From CAYVRJ01 sp964453645 (GTDB lineage Bacteria; Bacillota; Clostridia; Christensenellales; JAWKQI01), in assembly GCA_964453645.1 (NCBI GenBank), contig CAYVRJ010000001.1, forward strand, positions 1 through 64,000: a stretch of 64,000 nucleotides of DNA. The letters are read 5' to 3'. The position numbers were made by a program, and so were the translations under genes. Below the pieces are notes generated by a model. The model saw only the letters and a program-made list of their open reading frames with translations, was not told where the DNA came from and searched no databases. Positions 9,022 through 17,634 of the stretch are shown here, piece after piece. Position 1 is the first letter of the stretch. Each line of letters starts with the position of its first letter.

Positions 9022-9792
9022 TTAAAGATTTTTAGAAAGGGTGGGGGTGTAGAACCCCTTGGTTTTACCTTCTTCGTGGTACAGCGCCATATCCATCATC
9101 ATGTGCAGGATATAGTTGCCGATGCGATCCCGTTCGGAAGCGAACTCGGCTTCGGGATTAAACTCCGCAGGAGGCCCCACCACGATGATACTCTTTTTTT
9201 GGCAGATGTACACGGGATAGAACTTTAATTTCTTTTTTGTCGTCTTATAGTATTGACGGGCAATGTTCACAAACCCCATGGAGAAGTGTTGGTCATACTC
9301 CAAATAGTGCCGGGAGGGTTCGGGAAAGATGGTGATATCAATGCCTTCGTTTAAGGTTTGCAGGGATTTTTTAAAGGTGGTGGCCATGCGGCTGTCGTAG
9401 AATACCGGAACCGATTCCGCTCCCCGAAAAATGGATACGGCCACGGGCACCAGCATATAGGAGACGAGTTTTGCAATAAACTTGCCAAACGGAGTCTGGG
9501 CGGGAAAACAATCGGATATTAAAAAACTTGCAGCAGTTTTGTAATAACACAAAAGGGCAATCGTCCACGGCCTTGTCTTTCTGTCGAACTTTGTGAGCAT
9601 GACGATGGGCCCATATGCCCGCTGGTGGTTGGCGCAAAACACCGAGGGTTCATCGGGTGGTTCACACTCATAGATGGTCTTGTGTGTGGGAACAGATAAT
9701 TTCAAGAACCCGCGGCATATTCTATAGATGGGGAAAATGTGTCGCCGAGTGTAATATGGCTTGCCGGTCGCGTAGTATTGTTTTTTAGCCAT
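9022..9792 (-). CDS. PlsC-like lysophospholipid acyltransferase, divergent
   Basis: The 256-residue protein has the layout of the glycerolipid acyltransferase (LPLAT) family: an N-terminal basic stretch, a central block 1 (CANHQRAYGP), and a block resembling the FPEG motif (IFPEPSRH). In active enzymes block 1 is HX4D; here the aspartate position reads Gly (NHQRAYG), so activity is uncertain. It may transfer an acyl chain to a lysolipid at the membrane, or be a non-catalytic relative. Start ATG with an AGGAGAAC-type ribosome site. It is the only gene behind a good promoter at 9869-9897. Confidence 0.6.
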   Translation of the reverse strand: MAKKQYYATGKPYYTRRHIFPIYRICRGFLKLSVPTHKTIYECEPPDEPSVFCANHQRAYGPIVMLTKFDRKTRPWTIALLCYYKTAASFLISDCFPAQTPFGKFIAKLVSYMLVPVAVSIFRGAESVPVFYDSRMATTFKKSLQTLNEGIDITIFPEPSRHYLEYDQHFSMGFVNIARQYYKTTKKKLKFYPVYICQKKSIIVVGPPAEFNPEAEFASERDRIGNYILHMMMDMALYHEEGKTKGFYTPTLSKNL

Positions 9793-9868
9793 TCCGTTCT
9801 CCTGTTGTTGTAAAATAAAAAAAATATGACGTAAAAGGGATTACTTAGTCATATGCACTTTTCATCGT

Positions 9869-9897
9869 ATAATAGCACATTTTTTGAATGAAATCAA
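9869..9897 (-). promoter_or_regulatory. sigma-A promoter of the acyltransferase gene
   Basis: On the minus strand TTGATT (9892-9897) and TATTAT (9869-9874) are 17 bases apart, leaving a leader of about 70 bases before the ATG at 9792. Confidence 0.7.
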
Positions 9898-9967
9898 TAT
9901 TTAGGGTGGGCAAACGTACTTTATTTTCAAACGAAACGTTAAATTTTCACAGAGTTTACAAAAATAT

Positions 9968-9996
9968 TTGATTGGCCATGTAATTAATGCTATAAT
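9968..9996 (+). promoter_or_regulatory. sigma-A promoter of relA
   Basis: TTGATT (9968-9973) and a consensus TATAAT (9991-9996) are separated by 17 bases. The transcript would start near 10003, only about 16 bases before the relA ATG. A TTG inside the -35 box opens the same frame but cannot be the start for this transcript. Confidence 0.8.
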
Positions 9997-10018
9997 GATT
10001 GGTAAATTGGAGGTTTGG

Positions 10019-12163
10019 ATGGAGAGCATTTTAAGACAACTCAAAGATACATACAGTGTGGAAGACTTTGCAGCCCTTCGGGATGCCTTTGAATTTGCCA
10101 CAAAAGCGCACAAAGGGCAGTCCAGGTTGTCGGGTGAGCCGTACATCGTCCACTCCTATGAAGTTGCACGCATATTATACGAGCTTGGGTTAGATTCCAC
10201 CACCATTATTGCAGGGCTTTTACACGATGTGGTGGAGGATACGGGTATCACCTTGGAGGATATTACCCGTGCCTTTGGAGAAGAAGTGGCCCTTTTGGTG
10301 GACGGTGTCACCAAGATGAGCGTCATTGAATATAAATCCCGGGAGGAACAGCAGGCGGAGTCCATGCGCAAAATGTTTTTAGCCATGGCAAACGATATTC
10401 GGGTGATCCTCATTAAGTTTGCAGACAGGCTGCACAACATGCGCACTCTGAAATATCAATCTGCCGAACGTCAGCGGGAAAAGGCTTTGGAAACCCTGGA
10501 AATATTTGCACCACTTGCCCACAGGCTGGGTATTAGTTCCATGCAGTGGGAGTTAGAGGACTTGAGCCTCAAATATATTGACAAAGAGGGTTACTTCGAC
10601 TTAGTCTCCAAGTTGTCCCTCACCCGGGAACAGCGAGAGCGAACCATCGACAGCGTCATCGAAATTTTACAAGGGAAGATGGCGGAAGTGGGAATTGGAG
10701 CAGAGATATTCGGCAGGCCAAAACACATCTACAGCATCTATGAAAAGATGAAGAGCAGGAAGCGTGCCTTTGAGGAGATTTACGACCTCATTGCTGTGCG
10801 CATTCTGGTGGACACTATAAAAGATTGTTACAACGCACTGGGCGTGGTACACACCCTGTGGAGGCCCATCCCCAACCTGTTTAAGGATTATATTGCCGTA
10901 CCCAAGCAAAACATGTATCAATCCCTGCACACCACATTGCTGGGGGACGACGGAAGACCCTTCGAGGTGCAGATACGCACCCACGAGATGCACAAGACAG
11001 CCGAATACGGCATTGCAGCTCACTGGGCGTACAAAGAGGGCAAGGATGGCACCTTTGATTCCAAGCTCACGTGGCTGAGAGAAATTTTAGAGTGGCAGCA
11101 GGAGCTAAAAGATTCGAAAGAGTTTATGGAGTCCCTCAAGCTGGACTTCTATAAAGAGGAAGTGTTTGTGTTCACCCCCAAGGGAGATGTGAAGAGTTTT
11201 CCAAGAGGGGCAACCCCCATCGACTTTGCGTATGCCATCCATTCGGCGGTGGGCGAGAAGTGCGTGGGGGCAAGGGTGAACGGAAAGATTGTACCCTTGG
11301 ACTACGAGCTGGAGACGGGAGATATCATTGAAATCATCACCAGCACCACCCTCAAGGGGCCGTCTAGGGATTGGCTGAAGATTGCAAAGACACCTCAAGC
11401 TAAAAACCGCATTAAGTCTTGGTTTAAAAAGCAGGCGAAGGAAGAAAACATCGTCAAGGGTAAGGAATCGCTGGAGAAGGAGTCCCGCCGTGCCGGATTT
11501 GAGTGGCAGCAGTTGTTCCGCGCAGACTACCTCTCCTTGGTGTTTAAACGGTTTTCCATCAACACGTTGGAAGATCTGTACGCCTCGGTGGGATATGGGG
11601 GCGTGACGGCACACCAGATCATCAACCGCTTGGCGGATCAGTATAAAAAGGATAATCCGGATATTGCCGATTATATTAAAGTGGTGCCCGAGCAGAAGCG
11701 GGTGGTCAAACACATCAGCGGTGTAAAGGTTTTAGGCAACGACGCCATGCTCACCCGGTTTGCGAAGTGTTGCAGCCCTGTGCCGGGGGACGAGATCATC
11801 GGATATGTCACCCGGGGAAGAGGGGTGTCGGTGCACCGGAAGGACTGCACCAACATCAACGAAACAGATTTCCTCAGCGGTCGTATGATCGACGTGGAGT
11901 GGGACATGGGGGAGACGGGAGATTTTTATGCCGAAATCGAAGCCCATGCGCTGGACAGAAAGGGATTGTTGTTGGAACTCACCTCCCTCATTTCCAGCAT
12001 GGACTTGTCCATTTCCCAAGTCAATGCCATCACCAACAAGACGGGTAAGGCCACTGTGCGCATTGCCCTTGAAATTGGCAGTATCGAGGAGCTTGAGTCT
12101 GTCATCAAGAAGCTGCGCACACTGCCCGGAGTTTACGACGTATATAGAATTACACATCACTAA
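10019..12163 (+). CDS. relA: Bifunctional (p)ppGpp synthase/hydrolase
   Basis: The 714-residue protein makes and degrades the alarmone (p)ppGpp in the stringent response. It has the full RelA/SpoT order: HD hydrolase domain (HDVVEDTGITLEDI, FADRLHNMRT within residues 40-190), synthetase domain (YSIYEKMKSR, DLIAVRILVDT, QSLHTTLLG around 230-330), TGS domain (VFVFTPKGDVKSFPRGATPIDFAYAIHS, seen in parts, around 380-445), and a C-terminal ACT domain. Both catalytic parts look intact. Start ATG with TTGGAGG 5 bases before it. It heads a group with dtd, an MBL hydrolase and hemZ, an order common in Clostridia. Confidence 0.95.
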   Translation: MESILRQLKDTYSVEDFAALRDAFEFATKAHKGQSRLSGEPYIVHSYEVARILYELGLDSTTIIAGLLHDVVEDTGITLEDITRAFGEEVALLVDGVTKMSVIEYKSREEQQAESMRKMFLAMANDIRVILIKFADRLHNMRTLKYQSAERQREKALETLEIFAPLAHRLGISSMQWELEDLSLKYIDKEGYFDLVSKLSLTREQRERTIDSVIEILQGKMAEVGIGAEIFGRPKHIYSIYEKMKSRKRAFEEIYDLIAVRILVDTIKDCYNALGVVHTLWRPIPNLFKDYIAVPKQNMYQSLHTTLLGDDGRPFEVQIRTHEMHKTAEYGIAAHWAYKEGKDGTFDSKLTWLREILEWQQELKDSKEFMESLKLDFYKEEVFVFTPKGDVKSFPRGATPIDFAYAIHSAVGEKCVGARVNGKIVPLDYELETGDIIEIITSTTLKGPSRDWLKIAKTPQAKNRIKSWFKKQAKEENIVKGKESLEKESRRAGFEWQQLFRADYLSLVFKRFSINTLEDLYASVGYGGVTAHQIINRLADQYKKDNPDIADYIKVVPEQKRVVKHISGVKVLGNDAMLTRFAKCCSPVPGDEIIGYVTRGRGVSVHRKDCTNINETDFLSGRMIDVEWDMGETGDFYAEIEAHALDRKGLLLELTSLISSMDLSISQVNAITNKTGKATVRIALEIGSIEELESVIKKLRTLPGVYDVYRITHH

Positions 12164-12195
12164 GGCAATATTATTTGTTATTGGGGGAAAAACAG

Positions 12196-12645
12196 TTGAG
12201 AGCAGTTGTACAAAGGTGCACCAGTGGAAGTGTGTCGGTGGGGGGAGAGACAATATCTTGTATTCAACAGGGATACGTGGTGCTCTTGGCAGTCGCCAAG
12301 GGAGACACTCAGGCCGATGCAGACTATATGATCGATAAAATATCTGCCATGCGGGTATTTGAGGACGAGAACGAAAAGATGAACTTGTCCCTGTTGGACG
12401 TGGGGGGAGCAGTGCTTATGGTCTCCCAATTCACCCTGTACGGGGATGTCCGCAAGGGAAAGAGACCCAGCTTTTCCAACAGTGCGGGCAGGGAAGAGGC
12501 AATTCCCCTGTACGAGTACGTCATTTTAGGACTGCGGGAAAAGGGTATTTGTGTGGAAACAGGGGTGTTTGGGGAGATGATGCGTGTTCACATCACCAAC
12601 GATGGCCCTGTGACCATTTTATTGGATTCAAAAAAGGAGTTTTAA
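12196..12645 (+). CDS. dtd: D-aminoacyl-tRNA deacylase
   Basis: The 149-residue protein removes D-amino acids from mischarged tRNA. It shows the DTD opening (LRAVVQRCTSGSVSVGG), the chiral-proofreading SQFTLYGD segment and the C-terminal NDGPVTILLDS motif. The family normally starts at the residue before RAVVQR, so the TTG with GGGGGAA 7 bases upstream is chosen over an in-frame start seven codons earlier. It ends 1 base before the next gene, so the two are coupled. Confidence 0.93.
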   Translation: MRAVVQRCTSGSVSVGGETISCIQQGYVVLLAVAKGDTQADADYMIDKISAMRVFEDENEKMNLSLLDVGGAVLMVSQFTLYGDVRKGKRPSFSNSAGREEAIPLYEYVILGLREKGICVETGVFGEMMRVHITNDGPVTILLDSKKEF

Positions 12646-13263
12646 ATGGAGATTTGTGCTATTATCACAGGGAATTTAGAGGTGAATACCTATTTGTTAA
12701 AGGGGAGCAACGGAGATGCGGTTCTCATCGATCCGGGGGAAGAGAGTCAACGTCTGTTAGACATTCTTAGCAAAAACAACCTTCGGTTGACCCACATCCT
12801 GCTCACCCACGGCCACTTCGACCACATTGGGGCAGTGGCGGACATCAAGGAAAAGACAGGGGCTAAGGTGGCCATCCATGGGGAGGACGAGCGATGCCTG
12901 AGCAGCAGTACGGCAGCCCTGAGCGTTTTTGTGGGGGAAGAGATTAAACCCACATCAGCCGATATTGTTTTAAACGACGCAGACAGCCTCACTCTGCTTG
13001 GAGAAGAGTTTAACGTTGTCCACACCCCCGGACACACCATGGGAAGTGTTTGTTATTTGGTGAACGACAACTTGTTCACAGGGGACACCCTGTTTTTGGA
13101 ATCGGTGGGCAGGAGTGACTTTCCGGGCAGCAGTGCAAAAAAACTTACCGAAAGCCTTAAAAAAATCAAGGATTATAACTGCACGGTATACCCCGGCCAC
13201 GGGCCGTCCACCACCATGGAGCACGAGCGGGCACACAATTTTTTTTTAAAGAGACTCAGGTAG
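12646..13263 (+). CDS. MBL-fold hydrolase (glyoxalase II-like)
   Basis: This is a 205-residue single-domain metallo-beta-lactamase-fold hydrolase. The zinc site is visible: THGHFDHIG (HXHXDH), a later His in HTPGHTMGS, Asp in FTGDTLF and the final YPGHGP. Such proteins (YcbL/GloB type) hydrolyse thioesters, but the substrate is not shown. Start ATG with AAGGAG 6 bases upstream. Its last codons run through nine consecutive T and end at TAG 13261-13263. The downstream hemZ frame opens within this end and has no start codon of its own; see the separate entry at 13239. Confidence 0.9.
   Translation: MEICAIITGNLEVNTYLLKGSNGDAVLIDPGEESQRLLDILSKNNLRLTHILLTHGHFDHIGAVADIKEKTGAKVAIHGEDERCLSSSTAALSVFVGEEIKPTSADIVLNDADSLTLLGEEFNVVHTPGHTMGSVCYLVNDNLFTGDTLFLESVGRSDFPGSSAKKLTESLKKIKDYNCTVYPGHGPSTTMEHERAHNFFLKRLR
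13239..13250 (+). other. T9-A3 run with -1 slippery heptamer at the MBL-hemZ junction
   Basis: Nine T (13239-13247) followed by AAA. In the hydrolase frame the codons are AAT TTT TTT TTA AAG, so bases 13242-13248 read T TTT TTA, a canonical X XXY YYZ site, the same heptamer that serves in HIV gag-pol. A -1 shift here enters the hemZ frame. A run of nine T can also cause RNA polymerase slippage or a sequencing length error. What happens in the cell is inference. Confidence 0.55.
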
Positions 13264-14645
13264 ATCTCTATTCAAACCTTGGACTTGAAAACGAAATTGC
13301 TGAAGAAATACGCCTGTTCTTTCCCCAGGAGAAAATAAATTTTGTAAAAACGGACGAAGATAAAACAAAGCTCATCTGCGTTACGTTTTGCGAAGGACAA
13401 GCCTTGTGCCGCCTGTACGTGGGGGGCAAGGCCATTTATGAATATTCCCACCAGGACAACACGGCTAAAAAGGCGTTGAAACTGAGCGCGTACTTTATGT
13501 TAAAGGGTTTCACGGAACTCACTCCCCCCTGGGGGTCGCTCACCGGCGTTCGCCCCTCCAAGCTGGCACGGGAACTGACACAAAAGTTGGGGGAAGAAAC
13601 TGCTAAAAACGTGTTTATTCATGAATACGACGTATCTATAAAAAAGACAGAGCTTGCCTTTGAGGTTATGAACAACCAAAGGGAACTCATACAAAGTGCA
13701 AAAAAGAACCATTTGGATATATACATAGGCATTCCCTTTTGCCCCTCCCGCTGCACCTACTGTTCCTTTGCCAGCAACGATCTGCACAAGTATGGGGCAT
13801 ATGCGGACACATACGTGACCCGCTTGATGGAGGAGATTCGTGCCTTTGAGATGGGGCAACGTACACTGCGGGCAGTGTATATTGGGGGAGGAACCCCCAG
13901 TGCTCTTTCTGCAAAGCAACTGGACTTGCTGCTGGGCACAGTGGCGCAAAAGTTTGCAAAACCCGTGGAATATACCTTTGAAGCGGGTCGAAGCGACACC
14001 ATTACAAAAGAAAAATTATCACTTCTTAGAGAATATAACATCACACGTTTAAGCATCAATCCACAAACCCTCCACGACGAAACGCTGAGGGCAATTGGGA
14101 GAAGTCATACAGCAGGGGATGTACACAGAGCCTTTGAACTCGCCCGAAGTATGGGTTTTTTGAATATCAATGCAGATATCATTGCAGGGCTTCCAGGGGA
14201 GAACTTTTTGGGGCATTTTAAGCATACGGTGGAGGAACTCACAGCCCTTGGTCCCGAGGGTATCACCGTACACACCCTGTCCAAAAAGCGATCCTCCAAG
14301 CTGGAGCTGGTGGAAGTGATAGAGGGAGAGGCAAAGGCTATGGTGGAATACTGTTTGGAAAGGCTGAAAGCCAAGGGGTATTTACCCTATTACATGTATC
14401 GCCAAAAGTATATGAGCGGAAACTTGGAAAACGTGGGGTACGCAAAGGAGGGGCATTTTTGCCTGTACAACACAGATATTATGGAGGAGACGGTGAGTAT
14501 TGCCGCCTTTGGTTGCGGGGGTATCTCCAAACGAATCTTTCCCAATGAAAACAGGATTGAGCGGTCGGCCAACGTTTCGGATCTCAAGCACTACCTAGAG
14601 CGCACAGACGAAATGATAAAAAGAAAATTTATGCTATTTTTATAA
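13248..14645 (+). CDS. hemZ: HemZ-like oxygen-independent coproporphyrinogen III oxidase; start unresolved
   Basis: A radical-SAM protein with the cluster motif PFCPSRCTYCSF (near 13740-13765, CX3CX2C), GGGTPS and INADIIAGLPGE, and the HemZ N-terminal extension (EIRLFFPQEK, then SLTGVRPSKL). HemZ relatives act in heme synthesis or related radical chemistry. The reading frame is intact from at least 13248 (465 codons, family-like length), but there is no ATG, GTG or TTG in frame before the TTG at 13404, which would cut off the conserved LFFP region. Possible explanations are a -1 shift from the hydrolase gene, a rare non-AUG start, or a homopolymer error. The coordinates given begin at the first codon after the slip site. 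Confidence 0.8.
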   Translation, partial: KETQVDLYSNLGLENEIAEEIRLFFPQEKINFVKTDEDKTKLICVTFCEGQALCRLYVGGKAIYEYSHQDNTAKKALKLSAYFMLKGFTELTPPWGSLTGVRPSKLARELTQKLGEETAKNVFIHEYDVSIKKTELAFEVMNNQRELIQSAKKNHLDIYIGIPFCPSRCTYCSFASNDLHKYGAYADTYVTRLMEEIRAFEMGQRTLRAVYIGGGTPSALSAKQLDLLLGTVAQKFAKPVEYTFEAGRSDTITKEKLSLLREYNITRLSINPQTLHDETLRAIGRSHTAGDVHRAFELARSMGFLNINADIIAGLPGENFLGHFKHTVEELTALGPEGITVHTLSKKRSSKLELVEVIEGEAKAMVEYCLERLKAKGYLPYYMYRQKYMSGNLENVGYAKEGHFCLYNTDIMEETVSIAAFGCGGISKRIFPNENRIERSANVSDLKHYLERTDEMIKRKFMLFL

Positions 14646-14653
14646 TATAAAAA

Positions 14654-14682
14654 TTGCAATATTATTATTATTATGATAAAAT
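14654..14682 (+). promoter_or_regulatory. sigma-A promoter of the methyltransferase gene
   Basis: TTGCAA (14654-14659) and TAAAAT (14677-14682) with a 17-base spacer rich in ATT repeats. It leaves a leader of about 100 bases before the TTG start at 14789. Confidence 0.65.
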
Positions 14683-14788
14683 AGTATTGAAATGACGGTA
14701 AATTGTCAATTTAAGTATGGGATATGCAAAATACATTCGATTTTGAATGTCAGAGGTTGCTCGATTGAATGGAAGTGAGGAGGTATCT

Positions 14789-15394
14789 TTGAATACGTTT
14801 AGCAGGGAGAAAACAAGAGTTTATTTCAACGCCATTGCCAGCAAATGGGATTCCTTGACATACCACGATCCGTCTGAACTGCGGGACATCGTTGCACAGC
14901 TCAAACTCACCGCAGCCGACAGGGTTTTAGATGTGGCCGCAGGTACGGGGATCCTGCTGCCCTTTCTCTATCGAAAGACAAAAAAAGTGACTGCGTTGGA
15001 TGTGGCACCTGAGATGGTGGAGCAGGCAAAGGCAAATCACCCCAACATCAAAGTCTCCTACGTGACCGCAGATTTTTTGGAATACAACGTGTCGGGGGCT
15101 TATGACGCACTGGTGATTTATAACTCCTATCCCCATTTTGAGGACAAGGCGCTGCTCGCCAGCCGGATGAACTCGGCGCTGTCGCCGGGGGGGCGGTTTA
15201 TCATTGCCCACTGCGAATCCCGGGAGGAGATCAACGCCCGCCATGCAGAAACGCCCTTTCAGCTCATTGCGGTGGAGATTGGCGAGGCCATTAAAGAGGC
15301 CGAATGGTTTAGTAAATATTTTAAAATCGAAAAACTGGTGGATGATTCCGAACGGTATATTATTCTTGGAACAAAGCGAGAGCAAGCGATTTAA
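14789..15394 (+). CDS. Class I SAM-dependent methyltransferase
   Basis: The 201-residue protein has the glycine-rich SAM motif VLDVAAGTGILLPFL, an acidic strand end TALDVAPEMVEQA, and a DALVIYNSYPHF motif after strand 4, which place it in the small-molecule/ubiquinone-type methyltransferases. The substrate is unknown. The start is TTG, chosen because GAGGAGG lies 5 bases upstream; an ATG fourteen codons earlier has no ribosome site. Its last 35 bases overlap the end of the convergent rsmA gene. Confidence 0.82.
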   Translation: MNTFSREKTRVYFNAIASKWDSLTYHDPSELRDIVAQLKLTAADRVLDVAAGTGILLPFLYRKTKKVTALDVAPEMVEQAKANHPNIKVSYVTADFLEYNVSGAYDALVIYNSYPHFEDKALLASRMNSALSPGGRFIIAHCESREEINARHAETPFQLIAVEIGEAIKEAEWFSKYFKIEKLVDDSERYIILGTKREQAI

Positions 15395-16181
15395 CATGCG
15401 CAGGGCTTAGCTGTTCGCATCGAAGGTTTGGCAAAAGGTCTAGGGATTGCAAAACTTCGTTAATTTTTTCTTCCGTAAAGTGGCCTAGAAGATTGTTTTT
15501 TATAGTCTTTCGCCGGGAGGCGAACAAAATCTTCACTGTATCTAAATACTGTTTTGTGTGCAAGGCATCGTAGTCTTTGGGCGAAAAGCCAACCACAGCA
15601 CTGCTCACCGAAGGGGCAGGGTAAAAACAATTTTTGGAAACCTCAAACAATATTTTTGTATCACAAAAGTAATCCACAGCTAGGGTGATGGCACCGTAGT
15701 TTTTTTTTGCTAAACGCAGAGCCACTTCCTTTTGCATCATCAACGTCATGTGGGCGATGTCAAGAGAAGATTCCAAAAATTTCATAATCAGGGGGGTTGT
15801 AATATAATATGGAAGGTTAGCACAGATGCTCACTTGGTTGGTGCCAAAAAAATCTTGTGCATCCCCAGAAAAATCTGCTTTGAGGGCATCACCTAAGATG
15901 ATTTTCACGTTGTCACAACCGGCATATTCCCTAGAAAGAATTTCAAACAACCCTTTGTCGATTTCGTAGCACAGCACCCGTCGGTTTTCCATCAAAAGAT
16001 GGGTCAGCCCACCCAATCCCGGGCCAATCTCAATGACATTCGACGGCTCTTTAGGCAGGGTTGCCACAATTTTTTTTAATATATTTTTATCAATTAAAAA
16101 ATTTTGCCCCAGTTGCTTGAGGGCACAAAGGTTGTTCTCTTTGAGAACGGACATTACTTTTGTGAGCGTATAATCTATCAT
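15360..16181 (-). CDS. rsmA: 16S rRNA dimethyladenosine transferase
   Basis: RsmA (KsgA) dimethylates two adjacent adenines near the 3' end of 16S rRNA. The 273-residue protein has the family opening LGQNFLIDKNIL, the SAM motif EIGPGLGGLTHLL, and the catalytic NLPYYITTPLI. Nothing is missing. The ATG start shows no ribosome site. A TATAAT on the same strand ends 10 bases before it, so the mRNA would have almost no leader. Its end overlaps the convergent methyltransferase gene by 35 bases. Confidence 0.93.
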   Translation of the reverse strand: MIDYTLTKVMSVLKENNLCALKQLGQNFLIDKNILKKIVATLPKEPSNVIEIGPGLGGLTHLLMENRRVLCYEIDKGLFEILSREYAGCDNVKIILGDALKADFSGDAQDFFGTNQVSICANLPYYITTPLIMKFLESSLDIAHMTLMMQKEVALRLAKKNYGAITLAVDYFCDTKILFEVSKNCFYPAPSVSSAVVGFSPKDYDALHTKQYLDTVKILFASRRKTIKNNLLGHFTEEKINEVLQSLDLLPNLRCEQLSPAHVKSLALALFQE

Positions 16182-16191
16182 AACTTTTAGT

Positions 16192-16197
16192 ATTATA
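16192..16197 (-). promoter_or_regulatory. -10 box just upstream of rsmA
   Basis: Consensus TATAAT on the minus strand, 10 bases before the rsmA ATG. The -35 region (TTTATT at 17 bases) is weak. If used, it would give a leaderless or nearly leaderless transcript. Confidence 0.45.
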
Positions 16198-16222
16198 CAA
16201 CAGATTAGTTAAAAAATAAAGT

Positions 16223-16251
16223 TTGAAATTTGTCGAATATTAATGTATAAT
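16223..16251 (+). promoter_or_regulatory. sigma-A promoter of the acetyltransferase-like gene
   Basis: TTGAAA (16223-16228) and TATAAT (16246-16251) are 17 bases apart. The leader is about 105 bases long and contains a GTGCAGCGG stretch before the GGAG ribosome site. Confidence 0.7.
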
Positions 16252-16364
16252 GTGACGACAAATGGAATCATACGTATTTTTATTTAAAATTGAAGAGTTG
16301 TTTGCGTGAAAGATTTTTTTCACGACTATTTGTACCGCAGGTGCAGCGGTGGAATGGAGCATTT

Positions 16365-17498
16365 ATGATCGAGATCAGAGAGGTCAAAACCATATCCCAG
16401 CTAAAGAAATTTCGAGATTATCCCGACAAACTATACAAAAACTGTGAATATTATGTGCCCGAGTTCAAGGCAGACGAACTGGGAGCGCTGCGGAAAGATA
16501 AAAATCCAGCATTTGCTCATTGTGAGGCAAAATATTTCTTAGCCTATAAAGACGGAAAGATTGCAGGGCGCATCTGCGGTCTGCTCAACCACCGGGCCAA
16601 CGACCGGGCGGGGAATGTGAAAATGCGGTTCACCAGAGTGGATTTTATCGACGACTACGAAGTATCGGCAGCACTGTTTAAAGCTGTGGAAGACTTTGCA
16701 AAAGAGAAGGGCATTTCGGAAGTCCACGGGCCCATTGGCTTTTCGGATATGGACAAAGAGGGTATGTTGGTGGAGGGATTCGATCGGTTATCGGTATCCA
16801 TCACCATTTACAACTATGCGTATTATAAAACTCATTTGGAAAAACTGGGTTATGTGAAAGACATCGACTGGGTGGAAAAAGTGATTAAGGTGCCCAAGGA
16901 GGGGGATGAAGCCATTGAAAAGATGGATCGGCTGGCCAACATTGTGCTCAAGCGCAACAAACTGCATCTATACAACATTAAGAAGATGTCCGAAGCACAG
17001 CCCATACTCATGCAGATTTTCGATTTGCTCAACACCTGTTACGACCACCTGTACGGCATTTCACCCTTCACACCCCAGCAGGCACAGTATTATTTCGATA
17101 AATTTAAGGCATTTTTGGACCCGGCCTATGCAAAGTTTATTGTGGATGAAAACGACAAGTTGGTTGGGTTTGGCTTGGCAGCGCCGTCTATGTCCAAGGC
17201 ACTGAGGAAGTGTAATGGACGGTTGTTTCCCTTTGGGTTTATTCACTTGCTGCATGCTTTAAAGCATCCCAAGGTAGTGGATCTCTATTTGATTGGCGTA
17301 TTGCCCCAGTATCAAAATGCGGGGTTGCCCGCAATTCTAATGGATGCGGTGATCAAGAGTGCCGTTCGGGACAAAGTGGACTATGCGGAGTCCAGCCCCG
17401 AGCTGGAGACCAACGACAAGGTGCAAAACCTTTGGAAGTATTTTGAATACGAAGACGTCCGCCGCAGGCGGTGTTACGCAAAAAAACTATCAATATAA
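16365..17498 (+). CDS. GNAT-like N-acetyltransferase family protein
   Basis: The 377-residue protein appears to hold two acetyltransferase-like halves: an N-terminal half with FLAYKDGKIAGRICGLLN and VHGPIGFSDMDKEGMLVEGF, and a C-terminal half with KLVGFGLAAPSMS and YLIGVLPQYQNAGLPAILMD, the latter resembling the acetyl-CoA-binding strand and loop. Relatives are known only as uncharacterised proteins of this type in Firmicutes and Bacteroidetes. The substrate is unknown. The ATG was chosen for its TGGAGC site 6 bases upstream; the frame is open for 25 codons more upstream. It stands alone behind its own promoter and ahead of a terminator. Confidence 0.6.
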   Translation: MIEIREVKTISQLKKFRDYPDKLYKNCEYYVPEFKADELGALRKDKNPAFAHCEAKYFLAYKDGKIAGRICGLLNHRANDRAGNVKMRFTRVDFIDDYEVSAALFKAVEDFAKEKGISEVHGPIGFSDMDKEGMLVEGFDRLSVSITIYNYAYYKTHLEKLGYVKDIDWVEKVIKVPKEGDEAIEKMDRLANIVLKRNKLHLYNIKKMSEAQPILMQIFDLLNTCYDHLYGISPFTPQQAQYYFDKFKAFLDPAYAKFIVDENDKLVGFGLAAPSMSKALRKCNGRLFPFGFIHLLHALKHPKVVDLYLIGVLPQYQNAGLPAILMDAVIKSAVRDKVDYAESSPELETNDKVQNLWKYFEYEDVRRRRCYAKKLSI

Positions 17499-17523
17499 CA
17501 AAGAAGATTTTCTATTTATATAG

Positions 17524-17600
17524 AATACAAAAAGTTTTTGGGGTTTTCAGGGGTATTTTTTCAAAAATACCCCTGAACGGGTGCAGGGCAGTGCCCTGCA
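17524..17600 (+). repeat. Dispersed palindromic repeat, copy A
   Basis: A 77-base element with a perfect inverted repeat of two 15-base arms (TTCAGGGGTATTTTT at 17546-17560 and its complement at 17563-17577) followed by a second palindrome, GCAGGGCAGTGCCCTGC (17583-17599). The same two-hairpin plan recurs at 34016-34101 (opposite strand, inside a gene) and 56247-56322. No transposase is linked. Confidence 0.85.
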
Positions 17601-17604
17601 AAAT

Positions 17605-17634
17605 GAAACCGTTATTTATGATAGCGGTTTTTTT
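17605..17634 (+). terminator. Rho-independent terminator after the acetyltransferase-like gene
   Basis: The stem AAACCG-TAT / ATA-CGGTTT is followed by seven T. It reads on the plus strand, and its end touches the stop codon of the convergent DUF3810 gene. Confidence 0.7.

Noticed and set aside
8789..9025. Proline-rich plus-strand frame opposite the Gly/Cys-rich peptide
   Set aside because: The prolines are the complement of glycine codons. Only the minus strand has a ribosome site and terminator.
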